From positions 248,001 through 312,000 of the forward strand of contig JAUSCD010000012.1 of NCBI GenBank assembly GCA_030651695.1: a stretch of DNA of 64,000 bases. The letters run 5' to 3'. Source of the DNA: Pseudohongiella sp. GTDB lineage: Bacteria; Pseudomonadota; Gammaproteobacteria; Pseudomonadales; Pseudohongiellaceae. Below the pieces are notes generated by a model. It was given only the letters and a program-made list of their open reading frames with translations. It was not told the DNA's origin and made no database searches. Below are positions 34,902 to 44,158 of this stretch, in pieces. A program made the translations under genes and the position numbers. Within the stretch, counting starts at the first letter, position 1. Each line of letters begins with the position of its first letter.

Positions 34902-35930
34902 TTACATCAACCAACGTCGTTTCATCAACAGATATGAGAAATAGGACATCAATGACCCCAGCACGATCAGGTAGATCCAATCGAAGGTCATATCCGTCAG
35001 GCTGGCGTTCTCCAGCAGTATGGACTGAAGTGGCCTATATAGTTGGTATGACGGTAGCAGCGGTGCAATAGCGGTGAGTTGTTGTGATACATCCGACATT
35101 GCCGAGGGCAACAGAAGTGGCAGATAAAAGATCACGCCCAGCGTTCTGGCACTGGCCTGATTCCGGCACAGAAAGCCGAGAAAAACTCCAAACGCGCTGA
35201 AACAAAAACTGCCTGCCAGCAGTATGGCGACATAGTCAAAAAGGTGCACCGGGCCGAATTGTCCCAACAGATGAAGAAACAGAACCGCTGTCATGATTAA
35301 CAGCATTCCCAGCAGTAATTTGGCTATCAGCCATTGCGCTTCGTTGATAGGAGTCTGCAGCAGGGCAAGCAGCAGTTTCTTTTCTTTTTCCTCAGCCACT
35401 TGCGACGGAAGAATTATGAAACCGATCAGCAGAACCAGCATCAATACCCAAGTAGGCAGAGTTTCTCTTTGAACGCCACCCTCGTGCAATGAGTTGATAC
35501 CGGTGATCCAGTCAGGGCCAGCGCCTTCCGCTACTTTCTGTAAAGCGGAGAATGTCTGCATGATCGCGATGGTCTGGATAGAGTCCATCTTCAACACAAT
35601 CAACGCAAGGCTGTCGGCCGCTTCTTCATTCCTGATGATTACACCGTCTATCTGGCGTTCCTTTAATAGACGATTTCCCTCTTCCGGATTTTCAAGCCAG
35701 GTTACTTCAACAAGCTGCTCTGCTGCGCTGATATTCTGCATGACCTCGGTAGCAAGAGTTTCCTGCTGCAGCAGACCGATCCTTATTTTTCCAGCATCGA
35801 CAACAGCCTGATCTACCAGATTCAGAGTTACAAAAACAAACAGCGGGATGAAAAGAATCAAAAGAAATGTCTTGTTCTTGAACGCTATGGCAAGATCATT
35901 GACCGTTAGTATAAGAACGTTTCTTATCAT
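34902..35930 (-). CDS. ABC-2 type transporter permease
   Basis: A 342-residue exporter permease with a cytoplasmic N-terminus, one TM helix, a large periplasmic domain (about 40-170) and five further helices (for example LIGFIILPSQVAEEKEKKLL, then a run to the C-terminus). The EKEKKLLLALLQTPI stretch is typical of ABC-2/NatB-type permeases. Its ATG overlaps the ATPase stop by 4 bases, so it is the second gene of a two-gene operon. Na+, drug or lipid export are possible; the substrate is unknown. Confidence 0.88.
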   Translation of the reverse strand: MIRNVLILTVNDLAIAFKNKTFLLILFIPLFVFVTLNLVDQAVVDAGKIRIGLLQQETLATEVMQNISAAEQLVEVTWLENPEEGNRLLKERQIDGVIIRNEEAADSLALIVLKMDSIQTIAIMQTFSALQKVAEGAGPDWITGINSLHEGGVQRETLPTWVLMLVLLIGFIILPSQVAEEKEKKLLLALLQTPINEAQWLIAKLLLGMLLIMTAVLFLHLLGQFGPVHLFDYVAILLAGSFCFSAFGVFLGFLCRNQASARTLGVIFYLPLLLPSAMSDVSQQLTAIAPLLPSYQLYRPLQSILLENASLTDMTFDWIYLIVLGSLMSYFSYLLMKRRWLM

Positions 35931-36610
35931 AATGCGTACAGCTTTTGATGAATTTCGGATTTAAAGTATTCTTGCGGAGGTCCATCAAAGACCAGCTGGC
36001 TTTGGTGCAACACCATTATCCGTGTGGCAAGGCCTTTTATCTCTTCAGGTCGATGGGAGGAAAAAATGATTGTTTTCCCGACTGAATGCATGGCCTGCAA
36101 CAACCGGTAGATTTCTCTTGTCATCTCGAAGTCGAGCCCGGATGTGGGTTCATCAAGAAGCAGAATCGGGGGATCTGCCAGCAGTGCTCGTCCGATATTT
36201 ACCCGCTGCTTCAAGCCTTTTGACAGCGACAGCACTTTGCTTCGCCGAAAGGACTGCAGATTGAATTCGTGCAGAATATCTTCTACCCGCGACATGGGCG
36301 CGCGCGAGAGTCGGGCAAAAAGTTTGAGATTATATTCGACGGAAAAGAAGTCAAACAGATTGGGGACTTCCGGAATAAAACCTACTTTCCCGACAACAGA
36401 CTTCCTGTTCCTCAGCTCGATCCCGCCAATGGTGACAGTACCGTCATCCGGAACAATCCAGCTTCCCAGCATTTTCAGGAGAGTGGATTTACCTGCGCCA
36501 TTATGGCCGACAATGGCGATCAGCTCGCCTTTGTCTACCGTAAAGCTCGTCGGCGCAAGTCCTCGCGTTTTATCGTAAAGCTTTGCGAGATTTTCAACTA
36601 CGAGCTGCAT
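35927..36610 (-). CDS. ABC transporter ATP-binding protein
   Basis: A 227-residue ATPase subunit with Walker A GHNGAGKST (about 34-42), signature LSKGLKQRVNIGRAL, Walker B ILLLDEPTSGLD and the H-loop FSSHRPEE. It energises the downstream ABC-2 permease, with which it overlaps by 4 bases. NatA/CcmA-like in type. No regulator of the two-component or GntR kind is attached. Confidence 0.92.
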   Translation of the reverse strand: MQLVVENLAKLYDKTRGLAPTSFTVDKGELIAIVGHNGAGKSTLLKMLGSWIVPDDGTVTIGGIELRNRKSVVGKVGFIPEVPNLFDFFSVEYNLKLFARLSRAPMSRVEDILHEFNLQSFRRSKVLSLSKGLKQRVNIGRALLADPPILLLDEPTSGLDFEMTREIYRLLQAMHSVGKTIIFSSHRPEEIKGLATRIMVLHQSQLVFDGPPQEYFKSEIHQKLYAL

Positions 36611-36705
36611 ACGTTATCCGCCAGTGCGAAGAATGGCGAACGCGATCACCATACAGAATTTGTCACACGTCTGGCCAGCCTGTGTTTTCAAGGTGCCAGC
36701 ATAGT

Positions 36706-36762
36706 TCAAACCAGTCTGACGATTACCAGCACGAGAACGATTACTACTAATAAACCTATCAT
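36706..36762 (-). CDS. 18-residue hydrophobic membrane peptide
   Basis: The ATG is preceded by a textbook SD (AAGGAG, 6 bases before). The frame encodes 18 residues, MIGLLVVIVLVLVIVRLV, a single nearly uncharged membrane helix, and then stops. It lies about 95 bases upstream of the ABC ATPase gene on the same strand. Peptides of this kind can regulate membrane complexes or be dismissed as noise; here the strong SD argues for translation. I know no family name for it. Confidence 0.45.
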   Translation of the reverse strand: MIGLLVVIVLVLVIVRLV

Positions 36763-36895
36763 GGTGAGCTCCTTTTTGTGGTGAGAATGACTTTAAGAGG
36801 ATTTTCCGGGCCAAACTCAATTTATGAATACCGCTTCAGAGGAGCATTCTGCTCCTTTTCAAAGCATTGATACTGTGCGCTAGCGCACTAAAGGC

Positions 36896-38023
36896 TCAGA
36901 GTGATACCGAAGGCTCTTCCTGCGGCAGATCAAGCAGCAGAAAACTTTCCATCTGCGCTCTTCGGTCTGATTCACGCGCAAATACACTCTCCAGAAACGC
37001 ATAGACTGCCAACTGCGCAAGCATCCGTTGTTTGACCGGACGCATGGCACGCTTGTACTCAGTCATGGTGCAGGGCGTAACCACTTCCGACGAGATACCT
37101 ATGGCTGCATCTGGTGACAGCGGCAGCGCCTGTAGCTGATCGCCATTTTGCAAACCCCCGAGCAGAATCGGGCAAGCCACCTGGTCCGGGTGCCTGAACC
37201 AGCGCAAAAAACTCTCGGCGAAACGGGCAAAACCAAAATGTGTGCCCCCTTGCAGCGTCACCAACATGGCTTGCGGCGCCTTGATGGGAATCGGCGCGGC
37301 ATGTGCCTCATAAGGGATAATGGCATCCTCACTTCCGGCAATCATCATGAACGGCATTGGGCTGGTGCGAAAAAATTCGGTTGTCAGGAACGCTGTCGGG
37401 CCCGCGATCGACACAACTGCGGCGATTCGCGGATCACGAATATCGCGGTGGAAAGCAACCAGCTGGGAGGTCAGACCACCTAATGACAGCCCTACCGCCG
37501 CAATGCGATCGGGATCAATAAGCCCGTATAAACTGTCGCCTTCGGTGTTGTTACGAGCGAGCAGCACATCCATAACAAAGGAGATATCACCCGGCTGGTT
37601 AAGTACATCATTGATGGTCGGGCCGCCAGGTGATCGCCAACTGCTCAAGGGCGAATTGATCGCGGCAATCACGTACCCTTTGGGTACCAGAAATTCACGC
37701 AGATAATTGGCCTCTCCCACCGAGGACATAAAACCGTGGCTGTACAGGATCAGTGGGTAAGGACCCTGTTCGCGATTTTCAGGGAACGAGAGTTTGCCCT
37801 TAAGCTCGCGAAACGGCTGACCGTCGAACCGGCCATTGGCCATGGTGGTACGTGTGTGGTCAGTGACAGAGAGCTTTTCGCTGGTCGAGCCCAAAACGCC
37901 GGGCCGATACAAAATAGCACTTTGTGGTCCTGTCGGCGTGGGCGATACGGGGTTCAGCACGTACAACAGAACAAGTGTGATAAGTACGACAAAGGCGCTC
38001 AGGATTTTGGTTGATTGTTTCAT
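36896..38023 (-). CDS. Membrane-anchored alpha/beta hydrolase
   Basis: A 375-residue hydrolase with an N-terminal membrane anchor (LSAFVVLITLVLLYVLN). The nucleophile elbow is GLSLGG (Ser in AVGLSLGGLTSQL), the oxyanion region is LYSHGFMSS, the acid is probably the Asp in AGSEDAIIP, and the His is in GGTHFGFARF. It resembles the dienelactone-hydrolase/PAF-acetylhydrolase-like group of periplasm-facing esterases. ATG 38023 is chosen because the upstream extension reads as a non-coding Cys-rich leader. The substrate is unknown. It is divergent from the M56-TonB gene. Confidence 0.82.
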   Translation of the reverse strand: MKQSTKILSAFVVLITLVLLYVLNPVSPTPTGPQSAILYRPGVLGSTSEKLSVTDHTRTTMANGRFDGQPFRELKGKLSFPENREQGPYPLILYSHGFMSSVGEANYLREFLVPKGYVIAAINSPLSSWRSPGGPTINDVLNQPGDISFVMDVLLARNNTEGDSLYGLIDPDRIAAVGLSLGGLTSQLVAFHRDIRDPRIAAVVSIAGPTAFLTTEFFRTSPMPFMMIAGSEDAIIPYEAHAAPIPIKAPQAMLVTLQGGTHFGFARFAESFLRWFRHPDQVACPILLGGLQNGDQLQALPLSPDAAIGISSEVVTPCTMTEYKRAMRPVKQRMLAQLAVYAFLESVFARESDRRAQMESFLLLDLPQEEPSVSL

Positions 38024-38202
38024 GGAACCTGTGGGGCACACGACTACCTGAATGTGTTGGTTAATGGCACAAGCGTAGTGCGGCAGAGATTCAGATTCAA
38101 GTTGCATCTGGCAGCACATCATAAGGGGAATTGGTATTCACCATAAACAGTGCGCGTTGTACGCCCTCAAGTCGGAACATATTTGCAGCCGACAAATATA
38201 TC

Positions 38203-38230
38203 TTGACATCGCCCTCCCTGATGTTAATTT
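38203..38230 (+). promoter_or_regulatory. Candidate sigma-70 promoter of the M56-TonB gene
   Basis: TTGACA (38203-38208, a perfect -35) is followed after 16 bases by TAATTT (38225-38230, 4 of 6 for -10). It lies 90 bases before the start codon on the same strand. No BlaI-type operator (TACA-N2-TGTA) is seen near it. Confidence 0.45.
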
Positions 38231-38319
38231 GTTCGCATAGTGCGACTTTATTAGCACAACAGAGTCTGAACCTAACGCATTTTGCTTTCTTGACCGTGTG
38301 TTCACCCCAGGATCCTGCC

Positions 38320-39681
38320 ATGGATAACATGTTTCTTCCAAGCGGAATGGTCACTTCAGCAACAGCGCTGATGCTGCTGGATTTGCTGCTGAAATCAGCA
38401 GGCATCCTCAGCATTTTTGCACTGCTGGACCGCTTGCTGGTAAAGCGTATGGGCAGCAACAGCCAGCATCTGCTGTGGATCAATGCACTCATATGCCTCA
38501 GCTTGCTACCGGTACTGCCAGCACTGATCGATCACGCAGCGCCGGGTCTTGCGACTTCGGATGCCTGGCTTGAAATCACCGTCACGCCCGCGTCTGTCGC
38601 GACGGAGTCGGGCACGTCCAACTACGCCTGGCTGCTGATCCTGTATTTTATCCCGACACTCTGGTTACTCGCGAAAATGGTGGTCGCAGTTGTACATCTT
38701 CGCCGCATCCAGCATCAGTCGGAGCCAGTGGCCAATCTGACAACCCTATGTTTGTTGTCTGGCCTTGCCGCGCAGCTGAACATCTCACGTTCCGTCGTTA
38801 TGGCACGCAGTCATCGAATCGATTCACCGATATCATTCGGATTGATAAAACCCCACATCATTCTGCCGGCACAGTCAGATTACTGGTCAGCATCGGTGAT
38901 GACTGATGTGTTGCTGCACGAACTCAGCCACATCAAACGTCTGGACTGGATCACCATGATGCTGGCATGGATTGTAGCCGCCTTCTACTGGATCAATCCG
39001 CTGGTGTGGTATGCCATCAAACGCCTTGGCGATGAAGCCGAAAACAGTTGTGACACAGCGGTACTGCTCGCGGGGCGCAGCGACACTGATTATGCAGAAA
39101 GCCTGCTGAGTGTGGCGCAAGCCTGTGTCCGTCCCACTCAATCCCAGCATGCTGTAAAACTGCCGGTACAGATGATGCAGGACTCCGGCACTTTAAAAAC
39201 CAGAATCCATCGCATACTTGAGGACAACACCATGAATACGTCTGGAAACAAAAGCAGTAATCACGTAATAAAATCCATGGCAATTATGTTGCTGATCTCT
39301 GCGGCTACCTTGTTCGGTATTGGCAGCGCACACCTTGTTTCCGCGCAAATACCAAACCCTGCGCAAAGCACTGCAGATGACGAAATGATTCCGTTACATC
39401 ACGTTGAGCCTGTTTATCCGACCCGGGCGGCGCAGAGGAAAATTGGAGGGTGGGTAAAAGTAAGCTTTACCGTCACCGCGGCAGGCACTGTGGATACCGA
39501 ATCCATCGACGTTGTCGATTCTGAACCGCGGGGGATGTTTGAGAACAGCGCCCGGCGAGCCGCCTCAGAATTCAGTTTTACTCCGAGAATTCGTAATGGT
39601 GCTCCCGTGGATGTACCAAATGTCCAGTATATGTTCCGCTACTCTGTGTCGGAGGAATCCGAGCGGCGAGCCACGCCTTGA
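38320..39681 (+). CDS. BlaR1-like M56 metallopeptidase fused to a TonB C-terminal domain
   Basis: A 453-residue inner-membrane protein. The first half has four helices and the M56 zinc motif H200-E-L-S-H204 (VLLHELSHIKRLDW), as in BlaR1/MecR1. After a fifth helix (SMAIMLLISAATLFGIGSAH) comes a C-terminal TonB-like domain of about 85 residues (HVEPVYPTRAAQRKIGGWVK). BlaR1 proteins cleave the repressor BlaI; here no BlaI gene is adjacent and the sensor domain is replaced by the TonB fold. It may signal or energise an unknown outer-membrane partner. ATG 38320 follows a hydrophobic N-terminus; longer starts are not plausible. Confidence 0.82.
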   Translation: MDNMFLPSGMVTSATALMLLDLLLKSAGILSIFALLDRLLVKRMGSNSQHLLWINALICLSLLPVLPALIDHAAPGLATSDAWLEITVTPASVATESGTSNYAWLLILYFIPTLWLLAKMVVAVVHLRRIQHQSEPVANLTTLCLLSGLAAQLNISRSVVMARSHRIDSPISFGLIKPHIILPAQSDYWSASVMTDVLLHELSHIKRLDWITMMLAWIVAAFYWINPLVWYAIKRLGDEAENSCDTAVLLAGRSDTDYAESLLSVAQACVRPTQSQHAVKLPVQMMQDSGTLKTRIHRILEDNTMNTSGNKSSNHVIKSMAIMLLISAATLFGIGSAHLVSAQIPNPAQSTADDEMIPLHHVEPVYPTRAAQRKIGGWVKVSFTVTAAGTVDTESIDVVDSEPRGMFENSARRAASEFSFTPRIRNGAPVDVPNVQYMFRYSVSEESERRATP

Positions 39682-39810
39682 TCCTGTCGAATCCGTAGGA
39701 AGGCGGAGACCCGCAATTGGCTTTCTCTTTTTTCCTGTGTGGCTGCGCTGACAGCAAACGCCCTATTTCGACCCTGATGTGGAATTAATACGCTATTCAG
39801 CCGTCGAAGT

Positions 39811-39830
39811 AATTACACGGCGTGTTAATT
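39811..39830. promoter_or_regulatory. Near-palindrome upstream of the DUF2789 gene, shared with the glyoxylate locus
   Basis: The half-sites AATTACAC and TGTTAATT flank GGCG. The same two half-sites occur at 44159 between glcB and the DUF3612 gene, with a 2-base spacer. It lies 28 bases before the DUF2789 ATG, where an operator would sit. Confidence 0.45.
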
Positions 39831-39857
39831 ACCCACAGAAAGGAGCGATATCAAACC

Positions 39858-40112
39858 ATGCCCATTCCCTCAATGACCGAGTTGTTCATGCAGATGGGCC
39901 TTGAGTCCGACGAAAAGTCTATCGAGAACTTCATCCAGTCCCATCAACTCCCGGCCGACGTAAAACTGGCCGACGCACCCTACTGGACTGATTCACAGCG
40001 GGAATTCATTATTGAGCAGTTCAAGGCAGACGCCGCCTGGATCATTATTGTAGACCAGCTCAATGAATGTCTTCACGAGGATGCGGTGAAGCAGCAATCG
40101 AAGGATTTGTAA
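39858..40112 (+). CDS. DUF2789 domain protein
   Basis: An 84-residue acidic protein of the DUF2789 family (MTELFMQMGLESDEKSIENF, then FIQSHQL, APYWTDSQREFIIEQF). It is a widespread small protein in gammaproteobacteria, without known function. SD AGGAG precedes the ATG by 10 bases, and the upstream near-palindrome matches the glyoxylate shunt intergenic region. It converges with aceA, and the terminator at 40131-40169 lies between the two genes. Confidence 0.85.
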   Translation: MPIPSMTELFMQMGLESDEKSIENFIQSHQLPADVKLADAPYWTDSQREFIIEQFKADAAWIIIVDQLNECLHEDAVKQQSKDL

Positions 40113-40130
40113 CCCGTTTACGGGCAGCAT

Positions 40131-40169
40131 AAAAAAGGCCGGGAGCAAAATTGTCACCAGCTCCCGGCC
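40131..40169 (-). terminator. Intrinsic terminator of the glcB-aceA operon
   Basis: The arms GGCCGGGAGC (40137-40146) and GCTCCCGGCC (40160-40169) pair perfectly. On the minus strand they are followed by six T's (the complement of AAAAAA at 40131-40136), which is the rho-independent form. It may also stop the convergent DUF2789 transcript from the other side, though without a T run. Confidence 0.88.
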
Positions 40170-40254
40170 AACTGTTGAACAATTCTTCAAGCAGTCCTTT
40201 GCTTATCGCTCAACCCCCTATCTCCAATTCGTTTTAACCGATTTTGTCAGGCTC

Positions 40255-41853
40255 TCAGGCAAACTGATTCATGGTGTTGTCCTTGCCCGATGCCTTCAGC
40301 GCGTGTTTACCTGAGAAATACTCCTTGTGGTCGTCGCCAATATTGGATCCCGCCATGTCCTGATGTTTCACACAGGCCAGGCCGCGACGGATTTCCAGAC
40401 GCTGCACTTTCTGCACATAGGCCAGCATGCCTTGTTCACCGAAGTAGTCTTTGGCCAGATCGTCTGTGGACAATGCCGCTGTGTGGTAAGTCGGCAAGGT
40501 AATCAGGTGGTGGAAAACGCCAGCCATCCTGGCAGCATCGCGCTGGAAGTTCTGAATGTTGGTATCTGCCTGCGCTGCCAGTTCGCTGCTGTCGTATTCA
40601 GTACTCATCAATTTGTCGCGGCTGTAGTGAGTCAGGTCGCGTCCTTCGCCGGCCCATGCATCAAACACCTGCTGCCTGAAACTCAGAGTCCAGTTGAACG
40701 AAGGGCTGTTGTTGTAAACCAGTTTGGCCTTGGGTTCGATCTCACGAATGCGGTTGACCATATCGGCAATCTGCCGTAGATCGGGTTTTTCGGTTTCTAT
40801 CCACAACAGATCCGCACCGTGCTGCAGTGAACTGATGCAGTCCAGCACAACACGGTCTACTCCCGACCCGGGGGTAAAGCGAACCAGCCCATTGCTCAGG
40901 CGGACAGGCTTTATGCACGTGTCGCCGCGACGCAGCAGCATGTCACCTGACTGGAGCTGGTCCAATGAAGTAATTTCTTCTCCATCAATAAATGCGTTGT
41001 ACTGATCAGCCAGATCACCAGGCTTTTGTGATACCGGTATTTTTTGTGTGAGACCGGCCCCCAAAGAATCGGTGCGCGCAACAATGACACCCTGTTCAAC
41101 ACCGAGCTCCATAAATGCGTAGCGAACCGCATTGATCTTGGCCAGAAAATCTTCATGCGGGACCGTCACTTTACCATCCTGATGGCCGCACTGTTTGGCG
41201 TCCGACACCTGATTCTCAATCTGTATGCAGCAGGCACCTGCTTCTATCATTTTTTTCGCCAGCAGGTAGGTTGCTTCTTCATTACCAAAACCGGCATCAA
41301 TATCGGCAATGATGGGCACAATATGTGTCTCGAAATTGTCGATCTTGTTTAACGCTGCTTTCTCAGCCACCTGATCACCGGCTTTGCGGGCTGCGTCGAG
41401 CGCTTTAAACAGATGATTGAGCTCACGCGCATCGGCTTGCCGCAGAAACGAGTACAGCTCTTCAATCAAAGCCGGAACCGCTGTTTTTTCATGCATGGAT
41501 TGATCCGGCAACGGGCCAAACTCCGAACGCAGAGCTGCAATCATCCAGCCAGACAGATACAGGTAACGACCTTTGGTGCTGCCAAAATGCTTCTTGATTG
41601 AAATCATTTTCTGCTGACCAATAAATCCATGCCAGCAACCCAGCGATTGTGTGTATTGACCTGGATTCCTGTCGTAGGCAGCCATGTCTTCGCGCATGAT
41701 ACCGGCGGTGTAGCGTGCGATATCGAGCCCCGTCTGGAAGCGGTTCTGCACTCGCATACGGGTCACGTATTCCGGATTGATGCCACTCCAGGTATCGCCC
41801 TGTGCATCCAGGGTTTGAATGGCTTGTTTCATCTCTTGATGGTAGTTGGACAT
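40255..41853 (-). CDS. aceA: Isocitrate lyase (long form)
   Basis: This enzyme splits isocitrate into glyoxylate and succinate, the first step of the glyoxylate shunt. The 532-residue length marks it as the long gammaproteobacterial form, about 100 residues longer than E. coli AceA. The active-site Cys is in K220-Q-C222-G-H224 (DAKQCGHQDGK), the metal-binding region is DIDAGFGNEEATYLLAKKMI, and NNSPSFNW is kept. It is the second gene after glcB (39-base gap) and is followed by the terminator. SD GAGGAAA precedes the ATG. It is needed for growth on acetate and fatty acids. Confidence 0.96.
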   Translation of the reverse strand: MSNYHQEMKQAIQTLDAQGDTWSGINPEYVTRMRVQNRFQTGLDIARYTAGIMREDMAAYDRNPGQYTQSLGCWHGFIGQQKMISIKKHFGSTKGRYLYLSGWMIAALRSEFGPLPDQSMHEKTAVPALIEELYSFLRQADARELNHLFKALDAARKAGDQVAEKAALNKIDNFETHIVPIIADIDAGFGNEEATYLLAKKMIEAGACCIQIENQVSDAKQCGHQDGKVTVPHEDFLAKINAVRYAFMELGVEQGVIVARTDSLGAGLTQKIPVSQKPGDLADQYNAFIDGEEITSLDQLQSGDMLLRRGDTCIKPVRLSNGLVRFTPGSGVDRVVLDCISSLQHGADLLWIETEKPDLRQIADMVNRIREIEPKAKLVYNNSPSFNWTLSFRQQVFDAWAGEGRDLTHYSRDKLMSTEYDSSELAAQADTNIQNFQRDAARMAGVFHHLITLPTYHTAALSTDDLAKDYFGEQGMLAYVQKVQRLEIRRGLACVKHQDMAGSNIGDDHKEYFSGKHALKASGKDNTMNQFA

Positions 41854-41892
41854 TTGTTGTTTCCTCAGTGTCTGGATTTTAAAAAGTGAAAT

Positions 41893-44058
41893 CTATATCC
41901 GGCTTTTGGCCATCTGGCGGAAGTGATGCAACAACGGTTCGGTGTAACCGTTAGGCTGACTCTGTCCTTCGAAGATCAATGCTTTGGCTGCCTGAAATGC
42001 CAGGCTTTGGTTTATGTTTTGCGACATGGGCCGGTAGTCAGAATCATCACGATTCTGTTCGTCAACAACACGGGCCATGCGGTGCATGATGGTCAGCACC
42101 TGCTCTTTCGTGCAGATGCCATGCAGCAACCAGTTGGCAATATGCTGACTGGAAATACGCAGCGTGGCGCGATCCTCCATCAGGCCGACGTGATTGATAT
42201 CGGGCACTTTGGAACACCCGATGCCTTGCTCCACCCAGCGCACTACGTAACCGAGAATGCCCTGAATATTATTTTCAAGTTCTTTGACAATAGTGTCCTG
42301 GTCCAGCGTTTGTGTGATCAGCGGAATCGTGAGTATGTCTTTGATCGATGCACGCGGCCTCCCACGTAGTTGTTCCTGCACTGCAAACACATCTACCTGG
42401 TGGTAATGCAACGCATGCAAGGTCGCGGCCGTGGGCGACGGTACCCAGGCCGTTGTTGCACCTGCTTTTGGATGGTTGATTTTTGTGGCCATCATTTCTG
42501 CCATCTCATCAGGTTTGGGCCACATGCCTTTTCCGATCTGCGCACGTCCGGGCAAGTTGCACGCCAGGCCGGTATCAACATTCCAGTCTTCGTAAGCGCG
42601 GATGCCGGGTTGATCTTTGATCTGCGCTTTAGGCAGGAATGCTCCGGCGTACATACTGGTGTGAATTTCATCACCGGTACGATCCAGAAAACCTGTGTTG
42701 ATAAACACAGTGCGCGTACGTGCCGCGGCAATGCAGGCTTTCAAATTGACTGTTGTCCGACGCTCCTCATCCATGATGCCAAGCTTGATGGTATTGCGCG
42801 GCAACCCCAACAAATCTTCAATCTTGTCAAAAAGCTCCACGGTGAACGCAACTTCCGCCGGCCCGTGCAGCTTGGGTTTTACAATGTAGATACTGCCGCA
42901 GCGCGAGTTGCGCAGCGCTGTCTTGCCACGCAGATCCAGCGAAGCAATCAGGCTGGTGACAACGGCATCGATGATGCCTTCAGGTACTTCATCATTGTGC
43001 GCATCACGCATCAGATTGCTGCTCATCAGCAATCCGACGTTGCGTATCAACATCAGTGAGCGGCCATGCAATTGCAGCAACGAACCGTCCGGACGAATGA
43101 TATTTCTGTCGGCATTCATACATCGGCGCAGAGTCTTGCCGCCCTTGTCAAACGCGGCTGACAGATCACCTTTGATCAGGCCCAGCCAGTTGCGGTAAAT
43201 CTCTGTTTTGTCTTCCGCATCAACGGCCGCAACCGAATCCTCGCAATCCATGATTGTCGTCAGCGCTGACTCGATTTTTATGTCTTTTATACCTGCGCCA
43301 TCAGAGGCACCGATGGTGCTTTCTCGATCAAATTCGATCTCCACATGCAAACCGTTGTTCTTCAGAATCAGTGATGTGGGCTCATTGCGGCTACCGGTCA
43401 GCCCGATCAATTGCTCAACGTCGCGCAAGCTGGTCTGACTGTCATCGTCAAACACAACAAAGAGTTGTTGGTCATGGATGCGGTAATGCACAGCGTCGCG
43501 ATGCGAGCCTTTAACCAGCGGGAAGACTGAATCCAGAAAGTCCCTGGCGTAACGAATAACGGCTGCACCGCGAAGCGGGTTGTAACCCTGGCCCGGCGCC
43601 AGCTCGCCGGTGTTATTGATAACGTCGGTGCCGTACAGGGCGTCATAAAGACTGCCCCAGCGTGCGTTAACCGCGTTGACTGCAAAGCGTGCATTTTTTA
43701 AGGGCACTACCAGTTGGGGACCTGCAATTGTTGCGATTTCGTCATCAACATTTGTGGTGTCGACTGAAACCGGACCAGGTTCTGGCAGGATGTAACCAAT
43801 CTCCTCAAGAAAGCGCTGATAAGCCACCGCGTCATGCGGCTGGGCAGCACGCTGTTTGTGCCACTGATCAATTTGCCGTTGCAGACTGTCGCGTCGCGCA
43901 AGCAAAGCACGATTGCGGACAGTCGATTCAGAAATCAGATCCTCAAGGCCGCGCCAGAATGCATTGGCATTCAGGGGTGTCAGCGGCAGCACTTCGTCCG
44001 TAATAAAACGGTAGAAGTGTGAATCGATTGTGCTGTGGTTCTGGATGGCCGTGTGCAT
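41893..44058 (-). CDS. glcB: Malate synthase G
   Basis: This enzyme condenses glyoxylate with acetyl-CoA to malate, the second step of the shunt. The 721-residue length is typical of the monomeric G form (E. coli GlcB is 723). The catalytic regions are TIMDCEDSVAAVDAEDKTEI, the KLGIMDEERRTTVNLKACIA stretch and GKGMWPKPDEMAEMM. ATG 44058 has AAGGAG at 12-17 bases upstream. It is transcribed first in the operon with aceA and is divergent from the DUF3612 regulator. Both shunt enzymes together would be controlled from the 164-base intergenic region. Confidence 0.96.
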   Translation of the reverse strand: MHTAIQNHSTIDSHFYRFITDEVLPLTPLNANAFWRGLEDLISESTVRNRALLARRDSLQRQIDQWHKQRAAQPHDAVAYQRFLEEIGYILPEPGPVSVDTTNVDDEIATIAGPQLVVPLKNARFAVNAVNARWGSLYDALYGTDVINNTGELAPGQGYNPLRGAAVIRYARDFLDSVFPLVKGSHRDAVHYRIHDQQLFVVFDDDSQTSLRDVEQLIGLTGSRNEPTSLILKNNGLHVEIEFDRESTIGASDGAGIKDIKIESALTTIMDCEDSVAAVDAEDKTEIYRNWLGLIKGDLSAAFDKGGKTLRRCMNADRNIIRPDGSLLQLHGRSLMLIRNVGLLMSSNLMRDAHNDEVPEGIIDAVVTSLIASLDLRGKTALRNSRCGSIYIVKPKLHGPAEVAFTVELFDKIEDLLGLPRNTIKLGIMDEERRTTVNLKACIAAARTRTVFINTGFLDRTGDEIHTSMYAGAFLPKAQIKDQPGIRAYEDWNVDTGLACNLPGRAQIGKGMWPKPDEMAEMMATKINHPKAGATTAWVPSPTAATLHALHYHQVDVFAVQEQLRGRPRASIKDILTIPLITQTLDQDTIVKELENNIQGILGYVVRWVEQGIGCSKVPDINHVGLMEDRATLRISSQHIANWLLHGICTKEQVLTIMHRMARVVDEQNRDDSDYRPMSQNINQSLAFQAAKALIFEGQSQPNGYTEPLLHHFRQMAKSRI

Positions 44059-44158
44059 TTTTCCGCTCTCCTTTTTTCGCACTGCAATGGTCAATCGACA
44101 GGCGATTGCGTAATGGGAATGGAGTGTATAGAATTCCTTTCGCAAATTTCACAAAAGA

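Noticed and set aside
38131-38319. N-terminal extension of the M56-TonB protein from an earlier start at 38131
   Set aside because: The extension runs through the candidate promoter at 38203-38230 and lacks coding character; ATG 38320 gives a normal membrane N-terminus.
42370-43059. 229-residue plus-strand frame opposite glcB
   Set aside because: Antisense to conserved malate synthase motifs.
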